NCBI GenBank assembly: GCA_012064415.1
Contig: SSNU01000142.1
Span: 1 to 44,300, forward strand
DNA from: Gyrodactylus bullatarudis
Lineage: Eukaryota; Platyhelminthes; Monogenea; Gyrodactylidea; Gyrodactylidae
DNA: 44,300 nt
Direction: 5' to 3'
Both the position numbers and the translations under genes were made by a program. Of this stretch, positions 41,831 through 44,300 are shown in pieces (position 1 is the first letter of the stretch; the number at the start of each line of letters is the position of its first letter). Under the pieces are notes generated by a model. It had not been told where the DNA came from, made no database searches, and saw nothing but the letters and a program-made list of their open reading frames with translations.

Positions 41831-43359
41831 ATGAAAAGAACTCGCCTGTCACTTGAGCAAAAACTTAGCATAACACGCTTAAGAGACGATGGAATAGCCA
41901 TCAATGATCTTGCTCTTAAATTTTGTTGCTCGGAAAGCCTCATATATAAAATTTTGCATGAGAAAAAAAAATAGAAGAAAGATTTCAGACTGAAGATCCA
42001 AGAACTAAGCGATCATCAATCTACTGTTGCAATAAGATATTTGAAAAAAAGCTTCTTGATATGATCAAAGGATTATCTCAATCTGTTACTCGTGACATGA
42101 TATTCGAAATGGCTCAAATAATCATCAAAGAAGAAAAATTAGATGTCACTTTATCAGAAGGCTGGTACATGAGTTTCATGTCAAGACACAAAGAAAAATT
42201 CCAAGTCAGTCGAACTAAACCCCTAACTCTTAAGAGAAAACTGGAAATTACAGAGAAAATAGAACAAGGTTCATCATTGAATGATATCATATCAACGGAA
42301 AGAGTTTCTTCAACAACTGTAATTCGAATTAATGAAAACCCAAGCACATGTGAGTTTGGAATTCAGCAGAAGTACTCTTCGGATAGAAAGATAATCAACT
42401 ATGCATCAATCTTCAAGGATTTGGATCTTGAATTATTCGATCATGTCAGATTTCTTTCCAACAATAATGGTGTTATTAATAAAAAAGTCCTCAAGTTAAA
42501 AATGTTAGCGCTTTCCGTGGATAAAAATTTCTCCCTCCCAAAGAATCAAAATGCTTTTCTTGACAATTTCATGAAACGACATAACTTAATAGAAAAAAAA
42601 GTAAGATAAATGGTATATTTTTAGATTCATGGTTCTCAGCTAAAAGTTTCAGATGATCTCACTAAATCATTTGGCCAAAGACTTATGTGTATGAATGTCT
42701 TAGTAATGAATCATGAAAGAATTCTTAACGCAGATGAAACATCTGTCCCTACTGTTTTCCAACCTACAAATGCAGTAGGAGATTCGCGAGGATATGGAGA
42801 ATCTAAATCGCGGATGACTGTTCTTTTGACAATAGACATGTCTGGAGGAAAGTACAAACCTCAAATGATTGGTCACGCTAAGAATCCTAGAGCTTTTAAG
42901 AATAAGATTGTTCCTATTGATTATGCAAGTACAAAAAATGGCTGGACAACCCTTGAGAGTTTTGAAAAATACCTTATATCAATGGATCATCAGTGTGCTC
43001 CTAATTCGATTCTTTTTGTTGACAATTACCCAGCACATAAGTCTGACAAAATATTTGAAAATTTCAAGTAACTTTATTCATTAATTCGTAGGCTCCAAAT
43101 GCTTCCACCATGTACGACCTCAAGATTACAGCCTTGTGACTCAATCCTAAATGCTCAGTTCAAAAGAATATATAACGAGGTTATGCTGAAACGAGTCTAT
43201 GATCAGACCGGGGGTATTTTAAAAAAAGATCCAGTTAAATTTGATGCATTTCAAGTAGCCGAAATGATAAATTTGTCCTGGATAAAGATATCAGAGGATG
43301 TGGTAAAAAAATCTTTTCATGAAACATTTGGAAAAGCATTGTCAGCTTCTTTTGAATAA
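41831..43359 (+). CDS. Tigger-like DDD transposase with duplicated CENP-B-type DNA-binding region and two 24-nt introns
   Basis: The start ATG 41831 opens a helix-turn-helix (LSLEQKLSITRLRDDGIAIN...SESLIYKI). A frame change in an A9 run near 41961-41972 interrupts it, then the frame continues through a Tc5/CENPB-type domain (SVTRDMIFEMAQ...GWYMSFMSRHKEKF). A second set follows: a further helix-turn-helix (TLKRKLEITEKIEQGSSLND) and a second CENPB-type domain (NKKVLKLKMLALSV...FLDNFMKRHNLIE). The catalytic domain has Asp in NADET (about 42733), FVDNYPAH (43021) and SRLQPCD (43138), the last two 30 residues apart once the second intron is removed. Introns: 42601-42624 and 43068-43091. The stop is at 43357-43359. 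Only the A-run frameshift prevents a full product; it could be a sequencing error. Confidence 0.8.
42601..42624 (+). other. Spliceosomal mini-intron, 24 nt (Tigger intron 1)
   Basis: GTAAGA...TTTTAG; it contains two in-frame stops and its length is a multiple of three. Splicing joins the end of the second CENPB-type domain to IHGSQLKVSDD, where Tigger transposases have a short linker with HG. Confidence 0.7.
43068..43091 (+). other. Spliceosomal mini-intron, 24 nt (Tigger intron 2)
   Basis: GTAACT...TCGTAG, again 24 nt with an in-frame stop. Splicing gives ENFKLQMLPPCTTSRLQPCD, which aligns without gaps to the family motif (EN..L..LPPNTTS.LQP.D). The same length as intron 1 is notable. Confidence 0.8.
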
Positions 43360-43654
43360 AACTGAATAAAAATGTTTGAACACATCAGAGAAATTTTTTT
43401 ATCGTGAATGAAAACATAGTTTTCCTTATTAATTAGACCCTTTCTTGCTAATTACTCGTTACTTTTCATACGACTTAATTACCCTTCCTATATTTCAATG
43501 TTGAGACTGTGAGTGAAATACATGGATGTGTGTGAGGGTATGAATTTACGTTATATACCTTCGAATAGACCATAACATTCCACTATTCTTTCAACTCTAC
43601 GTCTGATTTTTGATTCCACTATTCCTTAAACTCTCTTGGTGATTGACTGTACGT

Positions 43655-43828
43655 GGATCCAATACAAACAAAGAAATCCAGATGCCCCGAAGCTACAGAA
43701 ATGACACTATGAAGCCTTAACAAAGAATCCTGACGTCATGTTATGCCACTTAGACAAAGGAACCGGAATCTGTATGGTAAGGAAATCGGACTATATTCTG
43801 AAAGGAAGAGAGCTTTTATCAGACAGAA
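43655..43828 (+). pseudogene. Penelope-like element fragment
   Basis: YEALTKNPDVMLCHLDKGTG then ICMVRKSDYILKGRELLSDR: the PDKG.G....  DY....LLSD block of Penelope-like RTs, closely parallel to 19780-19600. It ends abruptly where repeat R2 begins (GAAATGAAATGAAA, 43829). Confidence 0.75.
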
Positions 43829-44300
43829 ATGAAATGAAAATTTTATTGAACAACACATATGTTCTGCTTTACAATTTTACAATAAAATGTTGATAGAAAT
43901 TAATCTTCTCACAAAATATGTATAATAATTTAATATTTATAACTCTTTTTTTATATAAGAATAATAAAATAAATGCATCTTGTTAATATGTTTTTTTTCT
44001 TTTTCCTTTCTTTCGTGATAAATAGTTGGTACATATATGATAACTAGTATCAAAGCATTTGTAATTTACGGTCAGGCATTATACTTGATGAAGATAAATA
44101 GTATTTTGTAACAATCTGTTCATTACTTTCTCTTCATTTGTATTGTTTCTCTTCATGAAAAAATCACTTTATATCAGTTAATCGTTCATTATGAATTACA
44201 TTTAATCTACATGTCCCTTTTTTTAATTTGTTGATAATAATAATAAATTCAGTTTGTTTTTATTTTAGAAATATTTTCACAAGCTGATGGTGAAGATTCC
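43826..44300 (+). repeat. Dispersed repeat R2, copy 2 (runs off the window)
   Basis: This is parallel to 15740-16205 along its whole length, beginning GAAATGAAATGAAAATTTTA and ending at the window edge with CAAGCTGATGGTGAAGATT. The TTGAACAA..CATATGTTCTGC start is also found in the palindrome (40690-40790). Confidence 0.75.

Larger units (their letters stand above)
41512..43649. mobile_element. Tigger/pogo-like DNA transposon, nearly intact
   Basis: CAGTCAATCACCAAGAGAG and its complement bound a 2138-bp element flanked by TA on both sides (41510-41511, 43650-43651). The terminal inverted repeats are 205 bp each (41512-41716, 43445-43649) with about four mismatches, so insertion is recent. One transposase gene is inside. 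Confidence 0.9.

Noticed and set aside
41831..43359. Alternative genetic code (TAA/TAG read as Gln) to explain in-frame stops
   Set aside because: The stops lie inside GT-AG intervals that break conserved motifs, and the intact 510-codon integrase uses only CAA/CAG for Gln.
1..44300. CRISPR array, bacterial operons or rRNA
   Set aside because: There are no regularly spaced short repeats, no ribosome-binding sites before frames, and no rRNA-like sequence; the window is clearly eukaryotic.

Overview
The window is AT-rich, non-coding-heavy eukaryotic DNA built almost entirely from transposable elements. I find no convincing single-copy host gene in 44.3 kb. The elements are of metazoan type: Penelope-like retroelements, non-LTR retrotransposons, Tigger/pogo, Tc1/mariner, Mutator-like (MULE), Merlin and a Ginger/KRBA2-like integrase transposon. 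In four places a broken transposase frame is restored by removing a GT-AG interval of only 20 to 33 nt, and a fifth case is weaker. Introns this short in an animal-type genome are known from dicyemid mesozoans, so a dicyemid or a similarly intron-reduced metazoan is my best guess. That is inference. The intact 510-codon integrase uses only CAA/CAG for Gln and has no internal stops, so the code looks standard and a ciliate is unlikely.

Layout. 1-7 kb: a decayed Tigger-like gene (minus), a foldback repeat, a tandem repeat, and a Tc1/mariner relic with a 28-nt putative intron. 7-8.1 kb: an unrecognised basic-tailed reading frame (minus) followed by a conserved promoter-like block, then a LINE tail. 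10.2-15.4 kb: a long Penelope-like relic (minus), a small MULE derivative, a second Penelope fragment and a long hairpin. 15.7-22.5 kb: LINE and Penelope fragments, an unknown broken frame, and a Tigger C-terminus. 22.5-24.9 kb: a larger MULE carrying, antisense to its transposase, a frame related to the one at 7.2 kb. 27.3-28.1 kb: another promoter-like block and two unrecognised frames. 29.2-33.0 kb: a Tigger-like element with long inverted arms, whose right arm was split by an intact Ginger/KRBA2-like transposon. 33.2-33.8 kb: a Tc1/mariner relic with a 20-nt intron. 34.9-35.7 kb: an inverted pair of retrozyme-like repeats. 36.5-38.9 kb: a Penelope fragment next to a Merlin element with 375-bp terminal repeats. 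39.1-44.3 kb: a LINE tail, a 1.5-kb imperfect palindrome, a nearly intact Tigger-like element with 98%-identical terminal repeats, and a Penelope fragment joined to a dispersed repeat.

The most unusual system is at 34.9-35.7 kb. Each arm of a 310-bp inverted repeat carries an 84-nt tRNA-like fold (7/7 acceptor pairs, T-arm, exact B-box) running directly into a hammerhead ribozyme with a complete core. The tRNA-like acceptor stem and ribozyme stem I share nucleotides. The monomer is about 348 bp and is partly tandem, as in self-cleaving retrozymes and in schistosome SINE-like hammerhead repeats. Penelope-like elements, known hosts of hammerheads and a plausible source of reverse transcriptase, are abundant in the same window.
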